64,000 nucleotides of DNA from Thermoleophilaceae bacterium (GTDB taxonomy: Bacteria; Actinomycetota; Thermoleophilia; Solirubrobacterales; Thermoleophilaceae): contig DASUWY010000051.1 in the NCBI GenBank assembly GCA_036378175.1, positions 106,271-170,270 on the forward strand, written 5' to 3'. The translations under genes and the position numbers were made by a program. Every line of letters starts with the position of its first letter. Position 1 is the stretch's first letter. The notes below the pieces were generated by a model. That model saw only the letters and a program-made list of their open reading frames with translations, had not been told where the DNA came from and made no database searches. This document shows positions 43,006 through 51,248 of this stretch, piece by piece.

Positions 43006-44466
43006 CTAGGCCGCCACGGGTGCCACCTCGCCGGCCTGGGCCGCCTCAGCATGAGCGCGGCTGTCGGCCGACGAGATCATCACCGCCGCCAGCAGGGCCG
43101 CCGCCAGCGTGAACGCCGCTCCGACCAGGAAGGCTGTCTGGAAGCCGGCCGTGAGCGCGTAGCCCTGGCTGTGGCCGCCTCCAGCGACCACGTGATTCGT
43201 ACGAGCGGTGGCGATGGCTGACAGGATCGCCAGACCCAGCGCGCCGCCCACCTGCTGCGACGTGTTGATCAGACCTGACGCCAGGCCCGCCTCGTCCGGC
43301 TTCGTTCCCATCACCGCAGCGATGGTCACCGACACGAACGCGAGCCCGAGGCCGAAGCCCACCACGAGCGACGGGAACAGAACGTCACCGAGGTACGAGC
43401 CGCCGGCCGACACCTGGCTGAACCACACGAGCCCGCCGGTGAGCATCAGGAACCCGGTGATGAGCACCGGCTTGAAGCCGATCCGCGTGGTGAGCTGCGA
43501 GGCCACGCCCGCCGAGGCGATGATCATCAGCGCGAGCGGCAGGTACGACACTCCGGTCTTGAGCGCGTCGAAGCCGAGCACCTGCTGCATGTACAGCGAC
43601 AGGAAGAAGAACATCGCGAACAGCGAGAGGCCGAGCAGCAGGCCGATCACGTTCGCTCCGCGCAGCGTGCGCAGCCGGAAGATCGAGAACGGCATGATCG
43701 GATGGGCGGCACGTGCCTCCCAGGCCACGAACGCGCCGATCAGGGCGAGCGCGATGGCGCCGAGGCCGATCGTATGGAACGTGCCCCAGCCGGCGTTGTT
43801 GGCGTCCACCAGCGCGTACACGAGCAGCGCCAGGCCGCCAGTCACGAGCACCGCGCCCTGGACGTCGAACGAGCGCTGGCGCGTGTCACGGCTCTCGGGA
43901 AGCAGCCGCGGAGCGGCGAGCGCGGCCAGCAGGCCGATCGGCACGTTCACGAACAGCACGGCCTCCCAGCTGATCCACTGGGTGAGCGCGCCACCGAGCA
44001 GCACGCCAGCCGCGCCGCCGGAGCCGGCCACCGCACCCCAGACGCCGAGCGCGCGGTTGCGCTCGGCGCCCTCGCTGAAGATCGTGGTGATCAGCGATAG
44101 CGCGGCGGGGGAGATCAGCGCGGCGCCGAGGCCCTGCACGGCACGCGCCGCGATCAGCCACGTGTCCGACTGCGCGAGGCCGCCGAGGAGGGACGCCACC
44201 GAGAACAGGACGAGGCCGCCGATGAAGATCCTGCGGCGCCCCAGCAGGTCGGCCAGGCGGCCGCCGAGCAGCAGGAAACCGCCGAACGTGAGCGTGTAGG
44301 CGTTCACGACCCACGACAGGTTGTCCTGCGAGAAGTCGAGCGCGCGGCCGATCGAGGGCAGCGCGACGTTGACGATCGAAGCGTCGAGCACGATCACGAA
44401 CTGCGTGACCGCGAGCAGCACGAGCGCCAGATCCTTCTGTCTAGAGGTGAGTGTGGGGGAAGTCAT
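43006..44466 (-). CDS. MFS drug exporter, DHA2 (EmrB/QacA-like) family
   Basis: The 486-residue, 14-span exporter has motif A GGRLADLLGRRRIF and motif C-like GVWGAVAGSGGAAGVLLGG. The start is the ATG at 44466 with AGGAG upstream. It diverges from a tetR gene, and the gap has a GAACC-AC-GGTTC dyad, so repression by that TetR is likely. It probably confers tolerance to a hydrophobic drug or metabolite. Confidence 0.9.
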   Translation of the reverse strand: MTSPTLTSRQKDLALVLLAVTQFVIVLDASIVNVALPSIGRALDFSQDNLSWVVNAYTLTFGGFLLLGGRLADLLGRRRIFIGGLVLFSVASLLGGLAQSDTWLIAARAVQGLGAALISPAALSLITTIFSEGAERNRALGVWGAVAGSGGAAGVLLGGALTQWISWEAVLFVNVPIGLLAALAAPRLLPESRDTRQRSFDVQGAVLVTGGLALLVYALVDANNAGWGTFHTIGLGAIALALIGAFVAWEARAAHPIMPFSIFRLRTLRGANVIGLLLGLSLFAMFFFLSLYMQQVLGFDALKTGVSYLPLALMIIASAGVASQLTTRIGFKPVLITGFLMLTGGLVWFSQVSAGGSYLGDVLFPSLVVGFGLGLAFVSVTIAAVMGTKPDEAGLASGLINTSQQVGGALGLAILSAIATARTNHVVAGGGHSQGYALTAGFQTAFLVGAAFTLAAALLAAVMISSADSRAHAEAAQAGEVAPVAA

Positions 44467-44530
44467 CTTGTGCTCCTGATAACTATTTGGAAGTCGAGGT
44501 CCGGTTCCGCTTAGGTTTATCGCAGAATAT

Positions 44531-44542
44531 GAACCACGGTTC
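44531..44542. promoter_or_regulatory. TetR operator candidate
   Basis: GAACC-AC-GGTTC is an inverted repeat between the divergent MFS and tetR genes. A related GGTCCGGTTCC lies closer to the MFS gene. Position and sequence fit a TetR binding site. Confidence 0.5.
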
Positions 44543-44569
44543 CGTTTGTCAAGTAAACTCTCGTCACAG

Positions 44570-45175
44570 ATGACGACGCACGCCGATCCCGCAATTCGAC
44601 AGCTGAGAGCCGACGCTCGCCGAAATCGCGAGCGCATCCTCGAGGCCGCCGCCGAGGTGTTCGCGGAGCAGGGCGCGGACGCGCAGATGGACGACGTCGC
44701 GCGCCGGGCCGGCGTGGGTGTGGGGACGGTCTACCGCCATTTCCCCAACAAAGACGTGCTCATGGGCGAGCTTGTGACACAGAAGTTCCGCTCGTTCGCC
44801 GAGTACGCCCGCGAGGCGCTTGACGAGGAGGACGCCTGGGAGGGCTTCTCCAAGCTGCTGCGCGCCACGGCCGCGAAGATGGCCGAGAACGTGGCGCTCC
44901 AGGACGCGCTGCGCACCACCAGCGCCGCCTTCGAGCATGCGGAGCCCGCGAGGGCGGAGCTCAACGCCGTGATCGACAAGCTCGTGAAGCGCGCTCAGCG
45001 GCAGGGAACGCTGCGCAAGGACTTCAGGGTTGAGGAGCTGGGCATGCTGATGGGGGGCCTGTGCGCCTCTATGAGCGGGCCGCTGGCGACCGAATGCAAC
45101 TGGAGCCGGCATCTCGAGATCCTGCTCGACGGCCTGCGGGCGAAGCCGTCCGCGCGCTCGCGCAAGGCGTCCTGA
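44570..45175 (+). CDS. TetR family transcriptional regulator
   Basis: The 201-residue regulator has the helix-turn-helix RERILEAAAEVFAEQGADAQMDDVARRAGVGVGTVYRHFPNKDVL. The start is the ATG at 44570. An in-frame TTG eight codons upstream is less likely. It is divergent from the DHA2 exporter that it presumably represses. Confidence 0.88.
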   Translation: MTTHADPAIRQLRADARRNRERILEAAAEVFAEQGADAQMDDVARRAGVGVGTVYRHFPNKDVLMGELVTQKFRSFAEYAREALDEEDAWEGFSKLLRATAAKMAENVALQDALRTTSAAFEHAEPARAELNAVIDKLVKRAQRQGTLRKDFRVEELGMLMGGLCASMSGPLATECNWSRHLEILLDGLRAKPSARSRKAS

Positions 45176-45264
45176 CTCGCGCGCAGGGCATTTCACTGCT
45201 ACCGTCCGCTTTAGCAGGGCCGGGATTGGACTCGGCTAAAAGCAGTGCAGGCGTCGCTGGATCA

Positions 45265-45300
45265 ACCTCCGCGTAGCGCAGCACACAAAACCGTGGAGGT
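45265..45300 (+). promoter_or_regulatory. Leader hairpin masking the ribosome-binding site of the cold-shock gene
   Basis: ACCTCCGCG (45265-45273) can pair with CGTGGAGGT (45292-45300), giving nine pairs with one G-U, across an 18-base loop. The second arm contains the GGAGGT ribosome-binding site, eight bases before the ATG. This would make initiation depend on RNA structure, as in temperature-responsive csp leaders. Confidence 0.6.
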
Positions 45301-45308
45301 AACACGGC

Positions 45309-45512
45309 ATGCCTAACGGCACAGTCAAGTGGTTCAGCGACGAGAAGGGCTTTGGCTTCATCACGCCCGATGACGGCGGCAAGGACCTCTTCGTCCACCA
45401 CACAGGGATCATCGGCGACGGCTACCGCTCGCTCGCCGAAGGTTCGAAGGTCTCCTACGACGCCGAGGCCGGCGACAAGGGACCGAAGGCAGTAAACGTC
45501 CAGGCCATCTGA
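45309..45512 (+). CDS. Cold shock protein (CspA family)
   Basis: The 67-residue OB-fold RNA chaperone has RNP1-type [19 protein letters not shown] and starts [16 protein letters not shown]. It melts RNA secondary structure and is often induced at low temperature or in stress. It has a ~130-base leader with a structure over the ribosome-binding site, and a classic terminator follows. Confidence 0.96.
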   Translation: MPNGTVKWFSDEKGFGFITPDDGGKDLFVHHTGIIGDGYRSLAEGSKVSYDAEAGDKGPKAVNVQAI

Positions 45513-45536
45513 GGCCGGGACACCGTCGTTGTCAGG

Positions 45537-45560
45537 GGCCCGCCTTTTGGCGGGCCTTTG
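45537..45560 (+). terminator. Intrinsic terminator of the cold-shock gene
   Basis: GGCCCGCC-TTTT-GGCGGGCC (45537-45556) is a perfect eight-base-pair stem, followed by TTTG. It lies 24 bases after the stop and just before the convergent ArsC-like gene. Confidence 0.85.
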
Positions 45561-45565
45561 TCGTT

Positions 45566-45919
45566 CTAGTCGAGCAGTTCCAGCGCACGCTCCGGCGGGC
45601 GGGCGAGTACGGCTCTGTCGCCGCGTTCCACGATTGGGCGCTGCAGTAGCTGCGGGTGCTCGACCATCAGGCCGATCAGCTCGTCGTCGCTCACCTCGCG
45701 CTCGTCGAGGCCCAGCTCCTTGTAGATCGGCTCCTTCTTGCGCAGCACGTCGCGTGGGCGTGCGCCTGCCTTCCTCAGGAGGTCGCGGATCTTGTCCTCG
45801 GGGAGCGGGTCCACGTGGTAGTTCACGCGCTCGAACTCGATGCCCCGCTCCTGCAGCAGCATGGCGAGGTTGCGGCAGGTGGTGCAGGTGGGCTTCTCGT
45901 AGACCGTGAGCTCGGGCAC
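45566..45919 (-). CDS. ArsC/Spx family reductase-like protein
   Basis: The 117-residue thioredoxin-like protein starts LTVYEKPTCTTCRNLAMLLQ, with Cys-x-x-Cys (CTTC). It has RPIVERGDRAVLARPPERALELL, where the Arg residues match ArsC/Spx anion sites. It may reduce arsenate or a related thiol substrate. No ars operon is adjacent, so arsenate is not assured. GTG start. Confidence 0.85.
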   Translation of the reverse strand: MPELTVYEKPTCTTCRNLAMLLQERGIEFERVNYHVDPLPEDKIRDLLRKAGARPRDVLRKKEPIYKELGLDEREVSDDELIGLMVEHPQLLQRPIVERGDRAVLARPPERALELLD

Positions 45920-45960
45920 TGCCCGGAAATCTAAACGGTCTGCGCCTCGGCGCCGATCGG

Positions 45961-46596
45961 CTAGCCGGTCTTTCCGCCGGCCTCAGCGGCACGCATGAAG
46001 CGCCTCGTGCCGGTCTTCGGCGCCTTGCCGTCACCCGCAGCGGCGGCCTCGGCGGCCATCTGCTTGAGCATGAAGTCGTGGTTTCGGTCGAGCACGGCGC
46101 GTGCCTCCGCCGCCACCACGGCGCTGTTGCAGACGGTGAGCTCGTTGTCCTGCTTCTGCTCGCCGCCGAGCGACCAGTTCGTGCTCCCCTTCACCGTGTA
46201 GATGCCGTCCACGATCACCATCTTCAGGTGCGAGATCGCATGCTTCGAGCTCGTGCCGATGGCGATCGAGTTGCCGAAGTAGTCGTTATCCCAGGCGGCG
46301 AGGATCTGGCGCTCGGTCTTTCCGCTCTTCGACTGGCTGCGGTCGAGGCTCATCTGCACGTACACGTGCTCGTCCTTCAGCTTCGTCTTGATGATCGCGT
46401 CGAGGTCGGTGTCGTCGTAGCCGAACATGTTCAGGACGATCGACTGCTCGGCGCTGGCGAGCAGGCTCTGCAGCAGCCCGTGGATGTTGTCGTCCGGCGA
46501 GTAGAACGCCTTCACGTTCGGCGGGTAGTGGGCGATGAAGCGACCGTTCCGCTTGAACTTGTCGAGACCTTCCCAGGAGAACGGCTGGCCAGGCAT
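45961..46596 (-). CDS. Phospholipase D-like (single HKD) protein
   Basis: The 211-residue protein has one HxKx4D motif in HLKMVIVDGIYTVKGSTNWS. This makes it similar to Nuc-type endonucleases that act as dimers, one HKD per subunit. There is no signal peptide. The C-terminal Ala/Gly/Lys-rich tail may bind nucleic acid. The substrate, nucleic acid or phospholipid, is unknown. AAGGAGG precedes the ATG. Confidence 0.82.
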   Translation of the reverse strand: MPGQPFSWEGLDKFKRNGRFIAHYPPNVKAFYSPDDNIHGLLQSLLASAEQSIVLNMFGYDDTDLDAIIKTKLKDEHVYVQMSLDRSQSKSGKTERQILAAWDNDYFGNSIAIGTSSKHAISHLKMVIVDGIYTVKGSTNWSLGGEQKQDNELTVCNSAVVAAEARAVLDRNHDFMLKQMAAEAAAAGDGKAPKTGTRRFMRAAEAGGKTG

Positions 46597-46688
46597 TGCT
46601 CCTCCTTATTCGAGTCCTGGGTCCAGCCTATGCCGATCTGACGCTTAACGCGCATGTAACGCGCGGGCGCGATAGTGGACGACCAACG

Positions 46689-48434
46689 ATGCTGCTGCTG
46701 ATGCTGTTCGCGGTGGTGGCCGGGGCGGCTACGGCGGTCACGCCGTGCGTCCTGCCCGTGTTGCCTGCGCTGCTTTCCGCCAGCGCCGTGGGCGGGCGGC
46801 GGCGGCCCGTTGGCATCGTCCTCGGGCTCGCGCTCACCTTCACGATAGCGGTGGTGGCGCTGGCGTCCCTCGTGAAGGGCGTGGGGGTTGCCGGCAGCGG
46901 CGTTCGGGTGCTCGCCGAGGTGGTGCTGATCGCCTTCGGACTGTCGCTGCTCCTGCCCGGTGCGGCCGCCCGCATCGAGGCCCCGCTGTCGCGCCTCGCG
47001 CGCTTTGGCCCGCGCAGCCGAGGCGACGGGTTCTGGAGTGGCGTGGGCGTGGGCGGCGCGCTCGGGTTCGCCTACACGCCGTGCGCGGGCCCGATCCTCG
47101 CGGCCGTGATCTCGGTGTCCGCCACCCAGGGCACGTCCGTGCGGCTGGTGGCCATCGCGCTGTCCTACGCCGCCGGCTCGGCGCTCGTGCTGCTCGTGCT
47201 GGCACTCGGGGGCCGCAAGGTGGCGGACCGCATTCGCGCCGCCGGCCGCGGCCTGCGCCTTCAGCGCACGATGGGCGTGGTGATGCTGGTCACCGCGGTG
47301 GCGATGGCCAGCATGCTCGACGTGAAGCTCGAGAACGCGCTGGCGCGGCACCTGCCCACCGCCCTCATCGACCCTGCCAACTCGCTCGAGACCTCACACC
47401 CGATCGAGTCGCGGCTCGCGCGCCTGCGTGGCAAGCCCCGCTTCGACAGCTCGGCGCGGGTCGCTCATGGCCCTCCGGGCGCGCGACCCGATGGGCTGCC
47501 CGTTCTCGGCAGCGCGCCGGAGTTCGCGATCTCCGGCCCGTGGCTCAACACCGGCGGCAGGCCGCTCTCTCTCGCGCGGCTGCGCGGGCGGGTGGTGCTC
47601 ATCGACTTCTGGACCTACACCTGCATCAACTGCATCCGCACGCTGCCGTACCTGAACGCGTGGAACGCTCGTTACGAGAAGGCGGGACTCACGATCGTGG
47701 GGGTGCACACGCCGGAGTTCCCATTCGAGCGCGACACCGGCAACGTGAAGCACGCGATCGCCACAGACGGCATCCACTACCCCGTCGTGCAGGACAACAA
47801 CTACGGCACGTGGACCGCGTACGGCAACCAGTACTGGCCCGCGGAGTACCTGATCGACGCGCGCGGCCGGGTGCGCTACACGCACTTCGGCGAGGGCGAC
47901 TACGGCAAGGACGAGCAGGCGATCCGCACGCTGCTCGCCGAGCGTGGCGACACGCATCTGGTGCGCGGTCTCGCGAAGGTGCACGCGCTCACGCCGCCGC
48001 GCGTGGCGACCCCCGAGACCTACGTGGGCACCGACCGGGCCGACGGCTACACGAACGGGCCGGTGAAGGGGATCCACGACTACGGCCCGCCTCCGAACGG
48101 GCTCGGGTTGAACGAGTTCGCGCTCGGCGGCGTGTGGAACGAGACGAAGGAGTCCGGCACCGCGCTGCGCGGAGCCTCGATCAACCTCGACTTCCAGGCG
48201 CAGCGCGTGTACGTGGTGCTCGGGCCGCCACGCGGCCGCAGCGCGCTCGTGCGCGTGCTCCTGGACGGCAAGCCCATTCCCGCCGACGCCGCGGGCGCCG
48301 ATGTGCACGGCGGGTTGGTCGACGTGAACCGCCAGCGGCTCTACAACGTGGTGAACCTCAAGTCGCCCGGCGGCGGCTATCTGAGCCTGCGGGTGCAGAC
48401 CGGCGTCTCCGCCTATTCGTTCACGTTCGGCTAG
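46689..48434 (+). CDS. dipZ: DipZ-type fusion: CcdA/DsbD membrane domain + thioredoxin + C-terminal binding module
   Basis: The 581-residue protein carries reducing power across the membrane. Residues ~1-220 are a CcdA-like membrane domain with conserved Cys20 (TPCVLP) and a second Cys (YTPCAGP). Residues ~275-420 are an extracytoplasmic TlpA-like domain with C312-x-x-C315 (CINC). The last ~150 residues form a beta-rich module as in mycobacterial DipZ. The start is the ATG at 46689. It likely serves cytochrome or disulfide maturation in the cell envelope. Confidence 0.9.
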   Translation: MLLLMLFAVVAGAATAVTPCVLPVLPALLSASAVGGRRRPVGIVLGLALTFTIAVVALASLVKGVGVAGSGVRVLAEVVLIAFGLSLLLPGAAARIEAPLSRLARFGPRSRGDGFWSGVGVGGALGFAYTPCAGPILAAVISVSATQGTSVRLVAIALSYAAGSALVLLVLALGGRKVADRIRAAGRGLRLQRTMGVVMLVTAVAMASMLDVKLENALARHLPTALIDPANSLETSHPIESRLARLRGKPRFDSSARVAHGPPGARPDGLPVLGSAPEFAISGPWLNTGGRPLSLARLRGRVVLIDFWTYTCINCIRTLPYLNAWNARYEKAGLTIVGVHTPEFPFERDTGNVKHAIATDGIHYPVVQDNNYGTWTAYGNQYWPAEYLIDARGRVRYTHFGEGDYGKDEQAIRTLLAERGDTHLVRGLAKVHALTPPRVATPETYVGTDRADGYTNGPVKGIHDYGPPPNGLGLNEFALGGVWNETKESGTALRGASINLDFQAQRVYVVLGPPRGRSALVRVLLDGKPIPADAAGADVHGGLVDVNRQRLYNVVNLKSPGGGYLSLRVQTGVSAYSFTFG

Positions 48435-48476
48435 CCGGGCTTGCCCTGCCGCCGCCCCGGCGGTTATAAAGACGCA

Positions 48477-49076
48477 ATGGAGGCCGCTTACACTCCGGCC
48501 GAAGCGCAGCGATATCCCGCCCGGCTCGACATCGAGTACCAAGAGCCGCTCAACCGCTGGCTACCGCTCGTCAAGTGGCTGCTGGCGATCCCGCACTACA
48601 TCCTGCTCTTCATCCTCTACTTCGCCGCGTTTTTCGTGCTCATCGCAGCGTTCTTCGCGGTGCTCTTCACGCGCCGTTACCCGCCGGCTCTGTTCCAATT
48701 CGTCGTCAGCGTCCTGCGCTGGCATGCGCGCGTCACGGCCTACGTCTACCTGATGGTCGACCCGTATCCGCCCTTCAAGCTCGAGCCCGATCCGAGCTAT
48801 CCGGTCACCCTCGAGGTCGACTATCCGGAGAACGGCGTGGACCGCTGGCGGCCGCTCGTGGCGTGGCTCCTCGCCATCCCGTACCTGTTCGTGGCCGGGG
48901 TCCTCAACTACATCGCAGAGCTCCTCGCGTTCTTCGCCTTCTTCGCGATCCTCTTCACCAGGAAGTTCCCGCGCGGCATGTTCGACATCGTCGTGGTGTC
49001 CCAGCGCTGGCTAACGCGCGGTTATGCGTACGCCGCCTTCATGACCACCGAGTACCCGCCCTTCGTCTGGGGCTGA
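48477..49076 (+). CDS. DUF4389 membrane protein, two tandem copies
   Basis: The 199-residue protein has two homologous halves. Each starts with a (D/E)Y(Q/P)E...RW(L/R)PLV(K/A)WLLAIP segment and continues with two membrane spans and FTR(R/K)(Y/F)P. Four spans are visible in total. The family has no known function. The start is the ATG at 48477. It stands alone between dipZ and a GNAT gene. Confidence 0.85.
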   Translation: MEAAYTPAEAQRYPARLDIEYQEPLNRWLPLVKWLLAIPHYILLFILYFAAFFVLIAAFFAVLFTRRYPPALFQFVVSVLRWHARVTAYVYLMVDPYPPFKLEPDPSYPVTLEVDYPENGVDRWRPLVAWLLAIPYLFVAGVLNYIAELLAFFAFFAILFTRKFPRGMFDIVVVSQRWLTRGYAYAAFMTTEYPPFVWG

Positions 49077-49101
49077 GCTGAGCTCGGCAGCCTGGCCGCG
49101 G

Positions 49102-49833
49102 ATGCTCGCGAACATGGCGGGCGTGTTCTCGTGCCTCGCGAGCCATGCCTCGGGTGGTCGGGTTGTGGAGCTGGAGGGCGTGACCGCGGCGGTGGTGCCG
49201 GACTGCCCGGACCGCTCGGTGGTGAACTGCGTGGTGTACTCGGACGCCGGCGCCCTCGCGGGTGCTCTCGACAGCGTGGCGGAGGAGTACGAGCGAGCCG
49301 GAGTGCGCGCCTGGACCGTTTGGGTTCCGGAATACGACGTCGAGGCGGCGGAGCTGCTCGAGCAGGCGGACCACCGGCTGGACGCGCGCCCGGCGGCGAT
49401 GGTGCTCGACCTCGCGGGGCTCGAGCTGCCCGCGGCCGGCGGCGTGGAGCTCGACATCGTGAAGCCCGACATGGCGGCGGCAGCTCGCGTGAACGACGCC
49501 GCCTACGGGTTCGCGGGGGACTTCGAGCGGGCGTTCACGCGCCTGCCGCCGGAGCCGGCGCACGTGTATCTGGCGCGTGCCGACGGGCTGCCGGCCTGCA
49601 CCGTCCTCACCTATGAGGAGAACGGCGAGTGCGGGGTGTACCTCGTGGCCACGCTGCCCGAGGCGCGCGGGCGCGGACTGGCCACGGCGCTGATGATTCA
49701 CGCGCTGCGCGAGGCGCGGGGGCGCGGATGCACCACCAGCTCGCTGCAGGCCACGAGGCGGGGGCGACCGGTCTATCAGCGGCTCGGGTATCGGGATGTG
49801 GGTGCGGTTCATATGTGGGAAAGGAGGTCATAG
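49102..49833 (+). CDS. GNAT family N-acetyltransferase
   Basis: The 243-residue acetyltransferase has the acetyl-CoA pyrophosphate-binding loop EARGRGLATALM (R/Q-x-x-G-x-G/A type), followed by HALREARGRGCTTSSLQATRRGRPVYQRLGYRDVG. The N-terminal ~110 residues form a degenerate second domain. The acceptor is unknown. The stop codon lies inside a GGTCATA/GGTCAGA heptamer tandem repeat. Confidence 0.85.
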   Translation: MLANMAGVFSCLASHASGGRVVELEGVTAAVVPDCPDRSVVNCVVYSDAGALAGALDSVAEEYERAGVRAWTVWVPEYDVEAAELLEQADHRLDARPAAMVLDLAGLELPAAGGVELDIVKPDMAAAARVNDAAYGFAGDFERAFTRLPPEPAHVYLARADGLPACTVLTYEENGECGVYLVATLPEARGRGLATALMIHALREARGRGCTTSSLQATRRGRPVYQRLGYRDVGAVHMWERRS

Positions 49834-49855
49834 GTCAGAGGTCATAGGTCAGAGG
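49826..49855. repeat. Tandem 14-bp repeat GGTCATAGGTCAGA x2 across a stop codon (element C)
   Basis: Four 7-base words, GGTCATA, GGTCAGA, GGTCATA and GGTCAGA, run from 49826 to 49853, followed by GG. The TAG of the GNAT gene is inside the first two words. No complementary arm is nearby, unlike elements A and B. It fills the gap to the next GTG. Confidence 0.85.
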
Positions 49856-49857
49856 CT

Positions 49858-51090
49858 GTGGCGCTGACCGTCGCGGTCCTGGTCGCGCTTACTGCTCCTC
49901 CGGCGGCTGGTCGTGGGCTTCCGGCGCTGCCGCATCGGTGGCCTTCGCATCGGCTCGAGCTCGGGCTGGCTGATGGGCCTGGCGGGGCGGCCGCGCTGCG
50001 GCGCAAGGCGCCGTTCCGGTTTCGGTATCAGTACCTCGCCGGTGGGGTGAACACGGGCGGCGGTTGGTCCACGTGGAACCCGCGCGGGACGTTCGTCACC
50101 CGTTACATCCGGGAGTCGGTGAAGCGGCGCATCGCGCCGGTGTTCACCTACTACATGATCCGCCAGTCACTGCCCGGGAGCGGCGTGGGGGATGAGCTGC
50201 AGGCTGACCTCGGCAACCTCGACAACGCGGGCACGATGGGCGCGCTGCTCGAGGACCTCAAGCTGTTCTTCCGGCGTGCGGGCGCCACCAGGCGCCGGGT
50301 GGTGCTGCACGTGGAGCCGGACCTCTGGGGATACGTGGAGCAGGCGTCGCGGGCGAATGATGCGTCCACGGTGCCCGCGCTCGTGTCAGCGGCGGGAATG
50401 CGTGAGCTGAAGGGGCTGCCGGACACCGCGGCGGGGTTCGCTCGGGCGGTCAAGCGGCTGCGCGACCGGTACGCGCCGCGCGTGCTGCTCGCCTACCACC
50501 TCAGCGTGTGGGGGACGAAGGTGGACATCGCGCTGTCCGATCCTCCGGCCGCCGCCGTACGAAGGCTTGGACGCCGGGCCGCCGCGTTCTACCGCTCGCT
50601 CCACACCCACTTCGACCTCACGTTCGCCGAGTTCTCCGACCGCGACTCCGGCTTCAAGCAGAGGATCTACGGGGACGGCGGCGCGTCCTGGTGGAACGCC
50701 GCGGACTTCGCGCGCAACGTGCGCTTCCTCTCCACGTACTCGCGCGCCGCGCGCCAGCGGATCGTGATGTGGCAGATCCCGCTGGGCAACCGGCAGATGA
50801 GGGCGGAGAACAACACGTGGGGCCACTTCCAGGACAACCGGGTGGAGTGGCTGCTCGGGCGGCACAGCGCGAAGCACCTTGCCGCCTACCGGCGCGCGGG
50901 AGTGATCGCGTTCCTGTTCGGCGGCGGCGCGGATGGCACCACCTGCGCCTGCGACGCTCAGCACGACGGCGTCACGAACCCGGCGCCGATCGACGGAAAC
51001 AAGCGCCGCTCGCTCTCCGCGGATGACGACGGCGGGCTGTTCAGGCAGCTGGCGCGACGGTTCTACTCCCGCTCGCGCGCTCGCCTGTAG
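49858..51090 (+). CDS. Secreted protein, possibly a TIM-barrel glycoside-hydrolase-like enzyme
   Basis: The 410-residue protein begins with a short signal peptide (LTVAVLVALTAPPAAG). The body contains the pattern IAPVFTYYMIRQS, VVLHVEPDLWGYV, LLAYHLSVWGTK and IVMWQIPLGN. These are beta-strand ends typical of a (beta/alpha)8 barrel. The Glu in HVEPD and the Asp/Glu in FAEFSDRDSG are candidate catalytic residues. No family is recognised with confidence. The GTG start lies directly after the heptamer repeat and no in-frame alternative exists upstream. Confidence 0.65.
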   Translation: MALTVAVLVALTAPPAAGRGLPALPHRWPSHRLELGLADGPGGAAALRRKAPFRFRYQYLAGGVNTGGGWSTWNPRGTFVTRYIRESVKRRIAPVFTYYMIRQSLPGSGVGDELQADLGNLDNAGTMGALLEDLKLFFRRAGATRRRVVLHVEPDLWGYVEQASRANDASTVPALVSAAGMRELKGLPDTAAGFARAVKRLRDRYAPRVLLAYHLSVWGTKVDIALSDPPAAAVRRLGRRAAAFYRSLHTHFDLTFAEFSDRDSGFKQRIYGDGGASWWNAADFARNVRFLSTYSRAARQRIVMWQIPLGNRQMRAENNTWGHFQDNRVEWLLGRHSAKHLAAYRRAGVIAFLFGGGADGTTCACDAQHDGVTNPAPIDGNKRRSLSADDDGGLFRQLARRFYSRSRARL

Positions 51091-51248
51091 GGAGTGGAAG
51101 TGGGAGCAGGGAGTACGGCGGTCGCCCGGGGTGGGTTCCCACGTTGATGCTGCTCCTTATTGCCGCAGTAGACGTAGCGGGCTGAGGCACCGTGACGCGG
51201 ACAAGGCTCTCCCTACTCCGTACCCCCACTCCCCACAGGCGAGCGCGC
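51075..51248. repeat. Inverted repeat spanning two convergent stop codons (element D)
   Basis: GCGCGCTCGCCTGTAGGGAGTGG (51075-51097, written here as positions; key part TAGGGAGTGG) is complementary at 22 of 23 positions to 51226-51248. Both arms lie at or near the ends of convergent genes. The arms are 128 bases apart, and the stops of both genes are TAGGGAG. The arms continue into related G-rich words (GGGAGTACGG, GGTACGGAGTAGGGAG). It is probably a terminator or remnant of a repeat element. Confidence 0.6.

Noticed and set aside
49826..49855. CRISPR-like short repeats
   Set aside because: Units are 7 or 14 bases with no spacers and no cas genes, so this is a direct tandem repeat.
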